DNA of 64,000 nt from Liolophura sinensis (lineage: Eukaryota > Mollusca > Polyplacophora > Chitonida > Chitonidae): contig NC_088298.1 of the NCBI RefSeq assembly GCF_032854445.1, forward strand, positions 5,516,160 to 5,580,159, given 5' to 3'. This document shows, piece after piece, positions 12,440-24,345 of the stretch; position 1 is the first letter of the stretch, and each line of letters starts with the position of its first letter. A program made the translations under genes and the position numbers. Under the pieces are notes generated by a model. That model saw only the letters and a program-made list of their open reading frames with translations, searched no databases and had not been told where the DNA came from.

Positions 12440-13480
12440 CAGCGCTTAGGAAACCTTGGTGACTATAAACGATCGACTATGCTTGTGTAGCCCTTAGCGC
12501 AGTCTATTGTTTGTTGATGACAACTTGTCTTTCCCCAGTATGGTATGCATATCTGTACGTCGCATTACGGAAAGTCCGTCAGTAACTTTCTCGCGGCTGT
12601 GGCTTTAAGTCACGAGGTTGATGAGATACCCATCAAAGTCTGTGGTTCATCCAGGGTATGCCTGTTTTAATGTAAAAAATCTTTGTAAACCTCAAACCTA
12701 TTTAAAACTAATATAAATATTTATATCCAACCATAGTCTGTATCATATTAAATACCATTTCTATTTTACTGATATAATATTATTAATGTTTCCGCGTTTG
12801 TGAAATAATTTTTACTAAATAATTCTGTCTTAAATCAAGATATATCTTAATCTGTAATAATATACTGTCATTTCTGGTTGTACTGTTGATTTTTGTTATC
12901 TGTAAATGGGCTAAATGCCTTTTGGTGGATGTCAATATACCATAAAAAATAAAACTGATGCACATTTTATAAAAGTTGAAAAATACCTGAATAGTGGTTT
13001 GACGTTAAAAAAACAATCAAATAACTGTGAGTTAAACTATGGCATCACTTCTCTAAATACAAAAATTCGTTCAACTGAAGATTCCAAGCAATCAGGTCAA
13101 GTCCCATATCCCTTTGGGCTCTTGCCCAAGAGCTGATGTCCTACATCCCACTGGGAGTCCCTGCATCAAGATACTCCAAGCTCTGCCTCACTGTGACCTT
13201 CGGGCCCCTGACCAATTACTGTTCGGGTCCATCTCTCGCTGTTTTGTCTGCGCCTTTAGGTCAAGATCTAGGTTTGTAAACAAAATATATAGCTCTCAAC
13301 TGTAGTAAGTTATAACTTATATTTCTGCCCTCTAGCCAATTTAGTTACTAAAAAAAGGTACATATAAAGTTTATATTGCATTGACACAGCCTTAAATAAA
13401 ATAAAACAATTATCTTTTTTTCATTTTTAAAACTGTGAATGTTAGAAAACACTTTTTTATTCCCAGAAGTTTTTAGACGT
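12440..13480. other. unassigned AT-rich sequence
   Basis: Low-complexity AT-rich DNA with short open frames on both strands (12783-12965 minus, 12915-13136 plus, 13114-13305 plus), none with recognisable motifs. 13100-13260 is somewhat GC-richer. Confidence 0.45.
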
Positions 13481-13690
13481 GATAATAATTGCACTTGACA
13501 AGGGCCATAAAATTCAATCAACTGAATTATTTGCTGTACAACGCTGTGTCGCACCCGGTTTCAAGTAACTCGTTTGATGGAAGAGCTACATACAAGGTTG
13601 TCGATGCCTGGTCTACATCTGTTATATCGTTCTCCTCGTTGTCCAAACTGGAGGAAAATTATATTTGTGCTAAGTGAAAGATGAGGTAGT
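13481..13690 (+). repeat. repeat shared with 26150-26365
   Basis: Diverged direct copy of 26150-26365: shared blocks include 'aattcaatcaactg', 'atttcaagtaactcg' and 'ggaggaaaattatatttgtgc'. Identity unknown, with no coding frame conserved between the two copies. Confidence 0.55.
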
Positions 13691-13880
13691 AAAGAAAAAG
13701 GCTGTGTATGCAATCCACCATATTAATACAAATGCTCTTGCGACAGCTATGCAGGTTCTAAAGGATTCTACCGTCAAAAGCTACTTTTTTGCCTGCAGAG
13801 GAAATACGTTATTGTTCTAGGTCTCTAATGATATTATATTTGTCAGCAAGAATTATTACTATCAGGTTTTTGTGAAGGAG

Positions 13881-14030
13881 CTTTATTTATTTGATTTATC
13901 TGATTGACGGCGGCCAGCATTACGGTGGGAGGAAACTGGGTAGTGCCCAGGGGGAAACCCACGACCATCCGCAGGTTGCTGCCAGACCTTCCCACGTACG
14001 GCCGGAGAGGAAGCTAGCAAGTCACCACAA
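13881..14030 (-). mobile_element. SINE-1 copy, internally deleted
   Basis: TTTATTTGAT tail joined directly to 'gacggcggccagcattacgg'; the 'acgccgtactcaagaatatt' block between them is deleted. It continues through 'cccacgaccatccgcaggtt' to 'ggccggagaggaagc'. Lies just upstream of the reverse-transcriptase remnant. Confidence 0.8.
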
Positions 14031-14109
14031 CAACTGCCGCAACATCAACGTAATCCATAACCACTTCTACTCTGGAGGAACTATTTAAAAATCATCAGTC
14101 CTTTCTCAA

Positions 14110-15125
14110 ACAGAGAAGTGTGTCCGTATCTTCCCGTCACACCGATATATCACAACTTTAATCGATTCCAAAAATTCAAAATCTCCATACAAAGCTCGCT
14201 TTGGATCGAGAAGCTGTACCACGAAACTTGTAGCTACTACAGTACAGTCATATTTGAAAAAGTACTTTTGTGCAACTGAAAAATTGTTTAATTGGCTTTA
14301 ACTGTATGTGGATTATTAAACTCAAAACGTCTCACTGAAGTACTAGACGCTCAAATTGGGATTTCTCCACTCATCTATAATACAATTCCTCACACGGATT
14401 TAATTGATAGAATTTCATCACTAATTGTGTTGGTGTTTAATAAAACTGGTCGGCGCTACATTAACGTCAAATGCAACAAGACCTTCCTCAGTTCAACTAC
14501 ATACCACTTGCTTGCTTTTCTCATTAATAACATCTATGTACAAATTGTGCCTCCGTTTTGGCCGACCTATGTCTGTTCTCATATGAATACGACTATATAA
14601 TATATTAATATTAAGCAATAATCCTCACCAGGCCCGATCTTTCTTATTCACTTAACTGTATATTGATGATCTGCTAACTTTAAACAAACCACCTATAACA
14701 AAGGTTGTAAAAAATATTTACCCATCTTCGCTGGATTTAAAGGAAAACATAGACTCTCCAGATGGTACATCCTATCTGGACCTATATTTGTAAAAAGACC
14801 AAAACGGTTTCCTCTCTCGCAGACTTTACAGCAAGAGGGATAGTTTAAATTTTGACATTGTAAATTATCCTTACTTGGACAGCAATATACCGAAGGGTCC
14901 TTCATATGGTGTGAACATATCTCGCCCTGTACCATTTGTTAGATCATGCATGTCGTGTGACGATTTTAATCAACGTCACAAGTTATTACTGTAAAAACTA
15001 GTGTGTCAAGGCTATTCCATCAAACGCCTTCACTCCAAGTTTCTTACGTTTTACAATGAGTACAATTCTCCTCTTAGTAAATATGGACATAGCGTTCAGA
15101 ATCTCTGGCGCTGTGTCTCATGACT
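14110..15125 (+). pseudogene. Penelope-type reverse transcriptase remnant (RT1)
   Basis: Reading the three plus frames together gives a continuous reverse-transcriptase sequence. In order: 'SKSPYKARF' and 'SCTTK' (14170-14225); 'PHTDLIDRISSLI' and 'NKTGRRYINVKCNKTF' (14390-14480); 'NCASVLADLCLFSYEYDYI' (14545-14600), the block that follows the GIPMGT motif in this family; the catalytic YIDD box (14659-14670); 'IYPSSLDLKE'; 'VNYPYLDSNIPKGPSYGV' (14855-14915); and 'KYGHSVQNLWRC' (about 15078-15115). Stops and at least three frameshifts make it dead. The block order resembles Penelope-like and related invertebrate reverse transcriptases; no GIY-YIG domain follows. An M2 module in minus orientation follows at once. 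Confidence 0.8.
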
Positions 15126-15129
15126 GCGT

Positions 15130-15525
15130 CTAATTCCGCTTAACGAGCTAGGAGTAGTATATTTATCGTGTTGAATTCGATCGTCACGTTGGATATATGA
15201 ACACTTGCAATGAAGGCGCAACTGTTATAAATATTTTGTTATCGACAACTGATATTCTAGCATAGTACACGATTTGAATACTCATTTCAGTCAGTCGCCC
15301 AGAACATACCTTGCGTCTTTCCAACATCATTGAAAACTGTTGACTGCTTCTCTTTGTATGATTCCGCCCTATTTTCTTACTTCATATGCTTTCTTAGTTC
15401 TTCGGTACTTTGTGTTAAACGTCCTTTTGGGAACTGAGCTTGCGATTATTGACCGGGAATTTCCTTGGTTGGTTGACGGCTGGTATACGAATGTCTGTTC
15501 GACTCATAGATTGCTATGATCAACT
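15130..15525 (-). mobile_element. module M2, inverted, directly downstream of RT1
   Basis: Reverse complement of M2: 'aattccgcttaacgag', 'catcattgaaaactgttgac', 'gcgattattgaccggg' and 'ggctggtatacgaatgtctg'. It follows the end of the RT1 remnant, as another inverted M2 follows the RT4 fragment at 43.0 kb, so M2 may be the 3' non-coding part of that retroelement. Confidence 0.6.
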
Positions 15526-16084
15526 ATCAAATGCTGATTGATGAATGTAAGGCTATTATTTTTCTTTTCGATCGTACATTTCCATGTTTTGAGTAAATGA
15601 TTTCAAGCGACGATTAATATACCTTATATAAACAGATCTTAATGAGATCGCCATGGGAGTTATCGAGACTTTGAGCTCAGTCGATTTTTATTCTTCTCCG
15701 GTGTTTTCTAGAGGCCTCTCTCTGTGTTTTGCACTATAACAAAAATCACCGATCTGATTACAAAAGGAACGCACTCTTTAAAAACCAAAACAAATTCACC
15801 ACGTTCTTTTCGTCAATGCATACGCCTAACAGGATCATAGTGATTCGCATTGCGCACCAATACAGATGATTTTCGCTGCTGAATACACGGTGGCGAAGAA
15901 GTTCAACACTGTCAGTTTTAATATGAAATTTTCAACAGCTTGTATTAGCATTTCTTTTGTAGAAGAGATACGTAATTATCTATTCACAAAGGTGAGCAGT
16001 CTGTGTCTAATACATTGCTATTAAGCTCACTGAATATTTTTCTTAATTAGTTTTATTGCTTTGTTGTTGCGCATTTTCTTTTTT

Positions 16085-16290
16085 GTTGCTTGCCTAATTC
16101 TGCTTAGGCCGTGGTGCTAGGGGTTACTTTTCCGGAATTTACATGAACAGTTAAATTACAAGCTTACCTGAGGAAAATTATCAAGAGGGCGTATTCCAGA
16201 GCTTACGTGTCGTCCTATACCGTGTAACGTTGTCGCGGTCACTGCTCCAGTTTGCTTTGTATAATGTAGACTTCTGTATGGTTTTATGGC
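16085..16290 (+). mobile_element. module M1, diverged
   Basis: M1 blocks 'ctaattctgcttaggcc', 'ttacatgaacagttaaa' and 'tcactgctccagtttgc'. The matching copy in B2 is at 27235-27425, so M1 inserted before the B duplication. Confidence 0.5.
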
Positions 16291-17689
16291 AGAGAGCGCT
16301 TGTCACGGACTTTGGCCGGAAAAGACCGTGTACGGCTGGCATGTACTCCGGGAATCACAGTTTAATCCATTTGTTATCCTGACTCACTGTCCTGTCAATA
16401 TAAAGTAAAGAGTCGTAAAACACCAATTATTTTAGGCAGAAAAGACTCCCCATTTTAAAAAAATTCAATGGCGGTTTCGCCACAACAGCTATTCTTATAA
16501 TGTCAACCGAGAGATGTAAATGTCAGATAACATTATACATGTACGTCAGCGGATGGTCGCACAACGACCGATTTCCGGTCGCGTTGAAATACTCGACGTT
16601 TTCACTACCTGAAACCAGGCGGATGGAGAGAGGCAATCGCACTGGAGTAACAAGACCAGTCATGACGGAATCATGTAACCGAAAGTTCTGACAGGAAATT
16701 ACTACATCAGCTGATATTGTACACCTTTTTATTTCTGTCAGCGTTAGAGCTTTTACCGGTGTTTGTCTGAAATACACTTAGCTCATGCAGTCTTTCGATC
16801 CGTACCCGTCGATTGTCATTACAGGGTTTCGTCTGCAACGGGCAAATAACAGACAGGAACTGTCGTGCAGAGTAAGAGAAGTCAGAGAGTGGACAAATTA
16901 TAAAATAACCTTTGAATTCCTTTTTTTCATCGACAGAAAAGCTGCATAACCTGACAAAAGGATTAAAACATGTTGGTTGGTATTTTTTTCGAAAAAGTTA
17001 CATTACATTCACAGGAGAGAAAACTCATTTATTGCCTTCAGGAAGAATACAAACTGACGCCGACAACCCTGACCTTGAATTCAGCACAATTTCCGTGTTT
17101 TCATCAAATCACGGACCTGTATCCATGATCCCCGCGCTGTCAGATCTAAAGATGGTTAATAGAGTCGATTTTGAATGATTTAATCAAAGACTGAAAAACT
17201 ATCTCCCTCCTCCACATGGTAGCGGAAGTTTTAGCAGCGTGTAATGGAACTATCGTGTTTTGGCAAATTCTGTCACGGTATGGAGATGGTCGTCTAACCC
17301 CTTAGACGATTTATTACAAAATTTGACACATTTGCATCTATTCTTGATCCAGGCCACTTTGCATCACGGCTTTAATAGGTACGTGTATATAAATAAAAAA
17401 GATTCTACAGAAAAAAATGTTTTTTGAATAAAAAACAGTTCCATCTTTGTATTAGTTATTAACAAATGGTGAATGGTAGATTAGGAACTGAGAATAAGAC
17501 TGCAGTAACCCTACTGTTTGGGAAATGGAAACTTGGAGATACGGCCCATTAATCACAGAAAAAGGCAAACTGACCACAAACCAAAAAACGTGTACCTATT
17601 AAACTGAACACGTTTCACACTAAAATTCGCATAAGTGTATTAGTATTAATTTTTTCAACATGTCACTGTCGGTGAAAAGGCTGCGGTTA

Positions 17690-17800
17690 AAAAGGTTTTA
17701 CCCGGGTTCCCCACCACAATGCTAGCCACCACTGTGGAAGGAAATATGTTTGAGTACAGCGTAAAACTGAAATCAAATATATGAAATAAATAAGTAAATC
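17690..17800 (+). mobile_element. SINE-1 3' fragment (shared with B2)
   Basis: Degraded plus-strand tail half: 'caccacaatgctagcc', 'tgagtacagcgtaaaac', then 'aaataaataagtaaa'. The B2 counterpart at 31718-31840 is better preserved. Confidence 0.65.
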
Positions 17801-18216
17801 GGAAGAAAGCCTTAATTGATTCTTTTTGTTGTTGTTTAAACTTTATTTTAATACAATCGATGGTAATTATTCCCGTCAACATAACTAAATCTTTGTATAT
17901 ATTTTTAGTAGGGCCTTCGTGCCCGAGAATGTTACCACTCAAGCCCGGCGCATGGACCCAGGAGCCTCGCAACGACGCGGTGCAGGAATCATTCCCGGGA
18001 GTAAAAAAAATCGATCTTTAACAAGTTACTAACTTACTTTCCCACGTATAACATACAGACACGCCTACAATATTGGTCAAATTGGTGAAACTGCACGTGG
18101 TTTATAACAAATGTTGGTCTATACAAAATCCACTTATTGTGATTAAGATACCCATGGTCTGAATCTTTCTCCATTAGAAACGAATAACATTTCTTTTTCT
18201 CTAAACCTTTCTAGCA

Positions 18217-18828
18217 CATTGTAAAGGACGTAGTATGGCAAGGAATGGTGTGGAATCGGTCCAAGTCCTAGAAACTGCGCACCTCATTGTAAATGACGTA
18301 GTATTGCAAGGAATGGTATGGAATCGGTCCAAGCCCTAGAAACTGTACACCTCATTGTAAAGGACGTAGTATTGCAAGGAATGGTATGGAATCGGTCCAA
18401 GTCCTAGAAACTGTGAACCTCATTGTAAAGGACGTAGTATTGCAAGGAATGGTATGGAATCGGTCCACGTCCTAGAAACTGTGCACCTCATTGTAAAGGA
18501 CGTAGTATTGCAAGGAATGGTATGGAATCGGTCGAAGCCCTAGAAACTGTGCACCTCATTGTAAAGGACGTAGTATGGCAAGGAATGGTGTGGAATCAGT
18601 CCAAGTCCTAGAAACTGTGCACCTCATCGTAAAGGACGTAGTATGGCAAGGAATGGTGTGGAATCAGTCCAAGTCCTAGAAACTGTGCACCTCATTGTAA
18701 AGGACGTAGTATGGCAAGGAATGGTGTGGAATCAGTCCAAGTCCTAGAAACTGTGCACCTCATTGTAAAGGACGTAGTATTGCAAGGAATGGTGTGGAAT
18801 CGGCCCAAATCCTAGAAACTGTGCACCT
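18217..18828 (+). repeat. 68-bp minisatellite, nine copies
   Basis: Nine units of 68 bp starting 'cattgtaaaggacgtagtat' and ending 'gaaactgtgcacct', with very few differences between units (for example 'tattgcaagg' or 'tatggcaagg'; 'atcggtcc' or 'atcagtcc'). In A1 the matching place (about 6580, 'cacaatgtaaatttc') shows no array. The high similarity implies recent growth. Confidence 0.93.
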
Positions 18829-19213
18829 CAAGAAGTGAAACTGACGACAGCAGATGTGAGTGACAGCTGCTGACAGGCTCGTAAGGCTACTTCTTTTCTC
18901 AGTTCTGTTTTACTTTTCTTTTCCTCTTATATAGCAAGAAAGCATTGATAATTGGTAGACTGCTCCAGTCACACTGAAATATCTTTTTTGCATTAGATAC
19001 TGTAGAATGGGGAAAATCACTGCACCACTAATGTAACTTTCTTAAAAATTCCTTACCTCGCAGTTATGCGCCAATCAATTAAATACATATAACAAATGGT
19101 CAGCATTATACTTCCGCTATGCATAACATGTTACTGTTAATGACAGCTAGAGGACCACATGTGCTCCCAACCAGGACTCAAGTATGATTTCGCTATAGTT
19201 GCCACACATTACG

Positions 19214-19216
19214 AAT

Positions 19217-19255
<39 letters not shown>

Positions 19256-19405
19256 TTTTTTTATTTGTTTACTTTTTTTTATTTATTTGTTTTTTTACGG
19301 CGTACTCAAGATTACTTCACTTATAGGACGGCGGCCAGCATTATGGTGGGCGGAAACCGGGCAGAGCCCTGTGGAAACCCACGACCATCGGCAAGTAGCT
19401 GCAAA
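19214..19405 (-). mobile_element. SINE-1 copy with expanded TTTA tail
   Basis: A run of about eleven ATTT/TTTA units (19214-19260), then 'acggcgtactcaagatta', 'cggcggccagcattatggtg' and 'cccacgaccatcgg'; truncated before the tRNA-like part. The open frames across it are translations of the repeat. Confidence 0.85.
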
Positions 19406-19620
19406 ACCCTTTACGTAATACAACAGCTTAGCAATTCTCCATTCTAATTCATGATAACATTTATTTAATGCAATAAAGCCTACATCTTTACTCACACAAA
19501 ACATATGTGGCCAATGACAAAACTCCCACAAAGATTCGAACTCTTTCTCAAAGTAAAATTTGTTATTCAAAGTGACTTGGTTAGTTCACTGTACCATAAA
19601 AGATGAGAGACACACTTTTT

Positions 19621-19668
19621 GGAGTGAGTGAGTGAGTGAGTGCTTGGGGTTTAACGTCATATACTATG
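19621..19668 (-). mobile_element. SINE-2 tail fragment
   Basis: Five GAGT units followed by 'gcttggggtttaacgtcata', the 3' end of SINE-2 without its body. Confidence 0.6.
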
Positions 19669-20319
19669 GCAGAAATATGGATATTAAAAGTTGCCAAAAT
19701 ATGACAAAACTGATCACATTATTAAGTTTATGTTTTACTTATGAAGACAAACGTTAACCAAGACGAAAATCTAACAGCACGTAAAAATACACACAGGAAA
19801 GTTTCAGTAAACATATTTTTCTGCTTAACCAAAGAACTTAACATTGATCTTCATATTGTAAATAAAAAACACAGTGCCTCGTTTGAACGAAAAATTGGCG
19901 TTTGTGATCCAGAGTGCATTTTTGGAGGGTTATTACTAAGCAACCATCTTTCTTGTCGTACCTCTCTGGGGCGGATTCTCGGCCTTATCGCACAAGGTCC
20001 TTTCTATTTTTAGCTTCCTCAAACCGATAGACCCATTCATTAAACGATATACTAGTTTAACCAATTTTAATTTTTTTTAACCAATTGACGAATACGGACT
20101 AGAGCCAAGTGATGTCGATTTATGGGAATAAAAGGACAACATAGGAAAAATTATGTTGATGGTTATCAGAAGTGTTTTATTTGTCTCAGAAGCTCTAGCT
20201 TTGCTCTGTTTGCATTCAGAGCCTTACTGCCGGTTAAACTTTTGTCTAGTTCTACTGAACACGTTGAAGATCTATGGCGCTATGTTTCTTCATCATGTAT
20301 TTAATTCCGCTTAAATCTG

Positions 20320-20700
20320 TGCGCCGAAACAGAGAATTCGTATACCTGCCGTCAACCAATAAGGACGTTCCAGGTCAATAATCGCAAGGCCAATTCAATT
20401 CCCAAAACGACGTATAATACAAAACAACAAAAAACTAAGAAAGTATATAAAGTACGAAAACAGGACGGAATCATGAAAAGAGAAGCCGTCAACAGTTTTC
20501 AATGATGTTGGAAAGACGCAAGGTATGTCCCAGACGACCGAGTGAAATCAGTATTTACATCGCCTACCATCTTAGAATATCAAATGTCGATATCCGTATA
20601 TATATATATATCTCAGTTGCGCTTTAATTCGACATGGCGACCTAATTGAACTCGATGGATACACCACCTGTAGCACTGGGTTAAGCGGAATTAAACATAC
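20320..20700 (+). mobile_element. module M2, nested in A2
   Basis: Full plus-strand M2 order: 'cgccgaaacagagaattcg', 'gccgtcaaccaataaggacg', 'agccgtcaacagttttcaat', 'ctcagttgcgctttaattc' and 'gggttaagcggaattaaac'. A1 has uninterrupted sequence here (7470-7490), so this block entered A2 after the duplication. Confidence 0.6.
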
Positions 20701-20702
20701 CA

Positions 20703-20925
20703 GCCTCTCACCAATGCGGTCGCTATAAGTTCAAGTCCACCTCGTGCTGGCTTCCTCTCCAGCCGTACGTGGGAAGGTCTGAGAGCAACGTGCGAATGGT
20801 CGTGGGTTTCCCCCGCGCTTTGCCCGGTTTCCTGACGACATTATGCTAGCCGCTATCGTATAAATGAAATATTCCTGAATACGGCGTAAAAATCAATCAA
20901 ATAAATAAATAAATAAATAAATAGA
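20703..20925 (+). mobile_element. SINE-1 copy, nearly complete
   Basis: Starts in the tRNA-like part ('ctctcaccaatgcggtcgc', B box 'agttcaagtcc'), then 'ggcttcctctccagccgtac', 'gtgggtttccccc', 'tcctgaatacggcgtaaaa' and five AAAT repeats. Plus strand, next to M2. Confidence 0.85.
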
Positions 20926-21589
20926 TTATGTTTATCCCAAACTTATGGGTATAAACACAGCAGTCGCAATAAACGCCTAACTGAGAAGCCTTTAGACTTC
21001 ATGGCATGATATTTTGTCCAATAGAAATATAGACTTTTTAATGCTTTAAACATCAAGTGTTATGTGACTGGGAGTGCGTGCTGGGTACGTGTTGTTATAC
21101 ACACCTATGGCTTTCCGCATCATTGAAAACTGCTGACTTCTCCTACTACCAGGTAGCTATCTTCCGTGACAATTATATGTACATTTTAAGAGACTGTGAT
21201 GTCAAGTTTCTTAATGAAGCTGTTCTTTTGGAATTTGCCATTCGATTTTGTTTATCGCTTGAGGATCTGAACTACTATTTCCTCTCATTCAATCAAACCA
21301 AAGAAAACCTTTCCGTGGTTTTTCAGCTGCAATACCTTCAGAGAAACAGAAATAAAAAATAGAATTAAAACAGGATGTGATATTGACCTCAATTGTGTAG
21401 TTTTTTGCTAAAAAAATGGTGGGTAATTACACTTTTTTCAAAAATAGGACGTTAATCTTGTTACACGAAAAAACTGAAATAAACCACTGATCACTGGCAA
21501 GTAACAGAAAAACTTTCTCATGTGGAGATGTGTCTCTAATGCTTTTATTCAACTAAGGAGTGGTAAGACTACTGTGCTCCTTTTTATGA

Positions 21590-21845
21590 TTCTGTCTGGA
21601 ACATGCCCATTACATGCATGTCTGAACAGGTTAAATTTACACGCTACAGGAATATGCCAAATGGAAAAATCTTTCGACCACTTTTTACTTTGGTGTTATA
21701 AATGCAGGCGCTTCCGTTTTAACCTACGGCTACGGGCAGACTCTCTTGGGGTAAAGCACCTTTCAACGCGCGGTTTGCTTGCTCCAGAGAAGAATCTGGC
21801 CACAATTCTCTAGGCAGTTTTAGAAATTGTTGTGTTATCCGTAAG
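21590..21845 (+). pseudogene. LINE ORF2 C-terminal remnant (copy in A2)
   Basis: The plus-strand frame at 21520-21813 holds a clear LINE C-terminal signature: 'GTCPLHACLNRLNLHATGIC', then 'FDHFLLWCYKC' (His and Cys ligand positions) and 'RADSLGVKHLS'. Only the last roughly 90 residues of the ORF remain; reverse transcriptase is absent. The first cysteine pair is incomplete compared with A1. Confidence 0.7.
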
Positions 21846-22694
21846 ATGTTAATTTTATTCTTTTAATTTCAGTTACTGAGTAACGTGAAATATACAGGTT
21901 TCGTTGATGCCGATGCGGTTTTGGTGTAAATCAGTACCACCAAGGGACGGGCACACGCCAATATCCCAAACACTAGCCAACCACCGTCCAGATATGCACA
22001 CCGTGCTGATAGCAAACATGTAGTCCGCTCCATTCGACCACTTAATGCCAACCGCGCTACACAGCATTGCAACCGAAAGAATCTGGAAATATCCCTGCCC
22101 AGGACTGTGACTGGGCCGTAACCTCATGAATCAGGGGTTGAGTGCTTCTCGAGGCTAAACTACGTCTTTCCCCTGTGGACTGTAGCCTCATTAAATCATT
22201 CATGTCCCTCACACTCCTCTTCTCTCTTTACCGTAACTGTAAAGGTTTTTTTTTCTTGTATATACTTTTTTGTATTAAATATGAGCAGTTAGGACACAAT
22301 TAGACTACACAAAGACACACCCTTAAACCGAAAGCCCATTCATCTGGCATGATATCCGGAATTAATCTAAATGAACTCTGAAAAATAGCAGATCACTTCT
22401 TCCGTTTTTTTCTGTTTTAATGGTTTTTTTCCCATTCAAACAAGGTCCGAGGCTTTAGAAGATGGGTGACGATGATAGAGTGCAATGGATTGTAAGACTG
22501 TTGTAGATTTGAGAGGGATAACAAATGAACGAGAAGGAAAACTGCTTGTTCACGCTTTTTTGAGGGCAATCATGGATTCTTTTCTTCGTATTCACAGAAT
22601 TGGTCTCAGATCTACATAGACATCATGACTGGCTCTTTTCCTCTAATCTTGGTTGTGAAAGTAACTTTGTCCACGTGTTGTACTCTCTTCACCA

Positions 22695-22863
22695 GCTCAC
22701 GCCGGCTTCCCTGGTGGTACGTGGGAAGATCTGCGGCAATCTATGCCAGGTCCTGGATTTGCCTAGGGCTCTGCCCGGTTTCCTCACACCATAATGCTGA
22801 CCGTCGCCGTATAAGTAAAACATTCTTGAGTACGGCGTAAAAAACCAATCAAATAAATAAATT
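22695..22863 (+). mobile_element. SINE-1 3' part (shared with A1)
   Basis: 'accagctcacgccggcttcc', 'gggctctgcccggtttcctc', 'cataatgctgaccg', 'ttgagtacggcgtaaaa' and an AAATAAATAAA tail. Same insertion as 9521-9672 in A1. Confidence 0.82.
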
Positions 22864-24224
22864 TATAGTCTCTTAACAAGCAGTGAGGAGAACTTCGGCC
22901 TCCATGTATAGCTGTAAACAATTCCCACAAAGTGATTTCAATTTTTTTTTAGATCTGAATACGACTCAGTACCTTCATATAAGAAAGTTTTAATTGTTGA
23001 TAATTAATCAGGGCAAAATCATATAGGATTCGCTTTGATAACAAGAGAGTGAGATCAATAGCAAAGAATATGGATACAAATATGTATAACTAAGTCATCA
23101 CAAGCCGTAATCTGGGCGTGGACTGACCGAAACAGTATAAAAGAACTTAAATGTTTTCATCTGGTTGTTTGTCTGAACTGATGATATTGTTGAAGCCTTG
23201 ATAATGTCTGCATGGAGTGCGAATCACTGGGTTTTTTTTTGACATGGCTAGATTGAATGTGCTTTATATCGACGATTCTTCTTGATTTAAATCCATTCAT
23301 CAAAATGTTTGTTTTTTTTATGAAATAAAAAATGAGCTGAGCTTCTCAATCAGGTTTGTGGTCTTAACTATGATTTCTTTTCAGAATAACTGAGATCATT
23401 GTTGCTGAGAAAGAATATACACTGACGTTGCTAAGATGGATTTGACGAAGGGCGAAAAGAGTCAAAAAGAATCCGTTTGACATGGAGCACAGTTGTATAG
23501 TTTACAGATAGCCGAAGGCAGCTAACGTTCTCAACATCAAATTATCCGCAACCGATCTCTTTGAAAACTTTCTGGTTTCCACGAAGACATGTGCAAATTA
23601 CGTATAACTGGATCGCCGACAAAACAAAATTACCGCGATTGTTTTGGATTTATTCTTTAACCATTACTTACACATACTTTGGAGCATTTCTTGGTAATAT
23701 CGATTCAAACATTTTGGAAAATAGTGTTAGCTCTTTTTTCCCACCAATCAGAAGACCTGGGAGAAATAAGGTTGGTAACGTGTAATCACATGTATTAACT
23801 CTTTGCGCCTCCCATAATGTCATTCGGATATGCGCTTGTTTCTTTGTACTTAATATTGGTGTTTTATGTGACCCCAAGATGTTTTTCGTGAATAGGAAGT
23901 GGAGTTTAGAATGGCTGCTTTAGAGGATTTTCAAGTACTTGTGATACTTTGGCGAAAATCAAACTTTTTGAATTAGATCATCTGTATTTACGTAAACATC
24001 AAAAGCGTTTAAACCCATAATATTGCACCATACAACGCCTGCTGGAATGCTTCATCGTGACTTTTGATCGTTCAGTATTACGAATCACGGAAAGATTCCG
24101 TTTTAATGCTGGTAATACATATACGTAAGCCTTTGGCATTCTTGAGATTCACCAACGAAATAAATAAATCGATAAAGGAGGGCTTGTGTTGTTATGTGTC
24201 ACTGACTACAACTTGTGTTGTAAA

Positions 24225-24345
24225 TGCTTAAATGTTAGCAAAATTACAACCCCCGACCCACCCACCCAGCACCATGGCTTAAAGGGAACTAGGTAAAAAA
24301 AATACATTGATGTTAGTAGTGATTAATTAGACGTCACTGGTGTGA
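24225..24345 (-). mobile_element. module M1, inverted partial copy
   Basis: 'cagcaccatggcttaaag' and 'taattagacgtcactgg', as in A1 at 12165-12290. Confidence 0.5.

Larger units (their letters stand above)
6400..12480 (+). repeat. long diverged duplication, copy A1
   Basis: Collinear with 18018-24422 (A2) in the same orientation. Matching landmarks: 'gtcgatgtgaaggaataaaa' (6740) with 20112; 'tggcgctatgcttctt' (7440) with 20276; 'gcatgatattttgtacaatg' (7550) with 21005; a LINE remnant (8470) with 21590; 'gatgggtgacgatgat' (9290) with 22460; 'aatatggatacaaatatg' (9880) with 23068; 'cgccgacaaaacaaaattac' (10436) with 23613; 'taattagacgtaactgg' (12264) with 24327. It contains no recognisable host gene. 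The divergence is substantial, so it is an old event or two inserts of one long repeat. Confidence 0.8.
15530..17920 (+). repeat. long diverged duplication, copy B1
   Basis: Collinear with 26440-31910 (B2). Shared landmarks: 'gagttatcgagactttgagc' (15657 and 26548), 'ttttctagaggcctct' (15704 and 26590), 'aaaatcaccgatctgattac' (15743 and 26631), 'cgttttcactacctgaaacc' (16597 and 30600), 'aggaagaatacaaactgac' (17039 and 31030) and a SINE-1 piece at the right end. B2 is longer because of about 2.4 kb inserted between roughly 27430 and 29800. Confidence 0.8.

Noticed and set aside
18217-18828. CRISPR-like array
   Set aside because: The units are contiguous with no unique spacers; the genome is eukaryotic.
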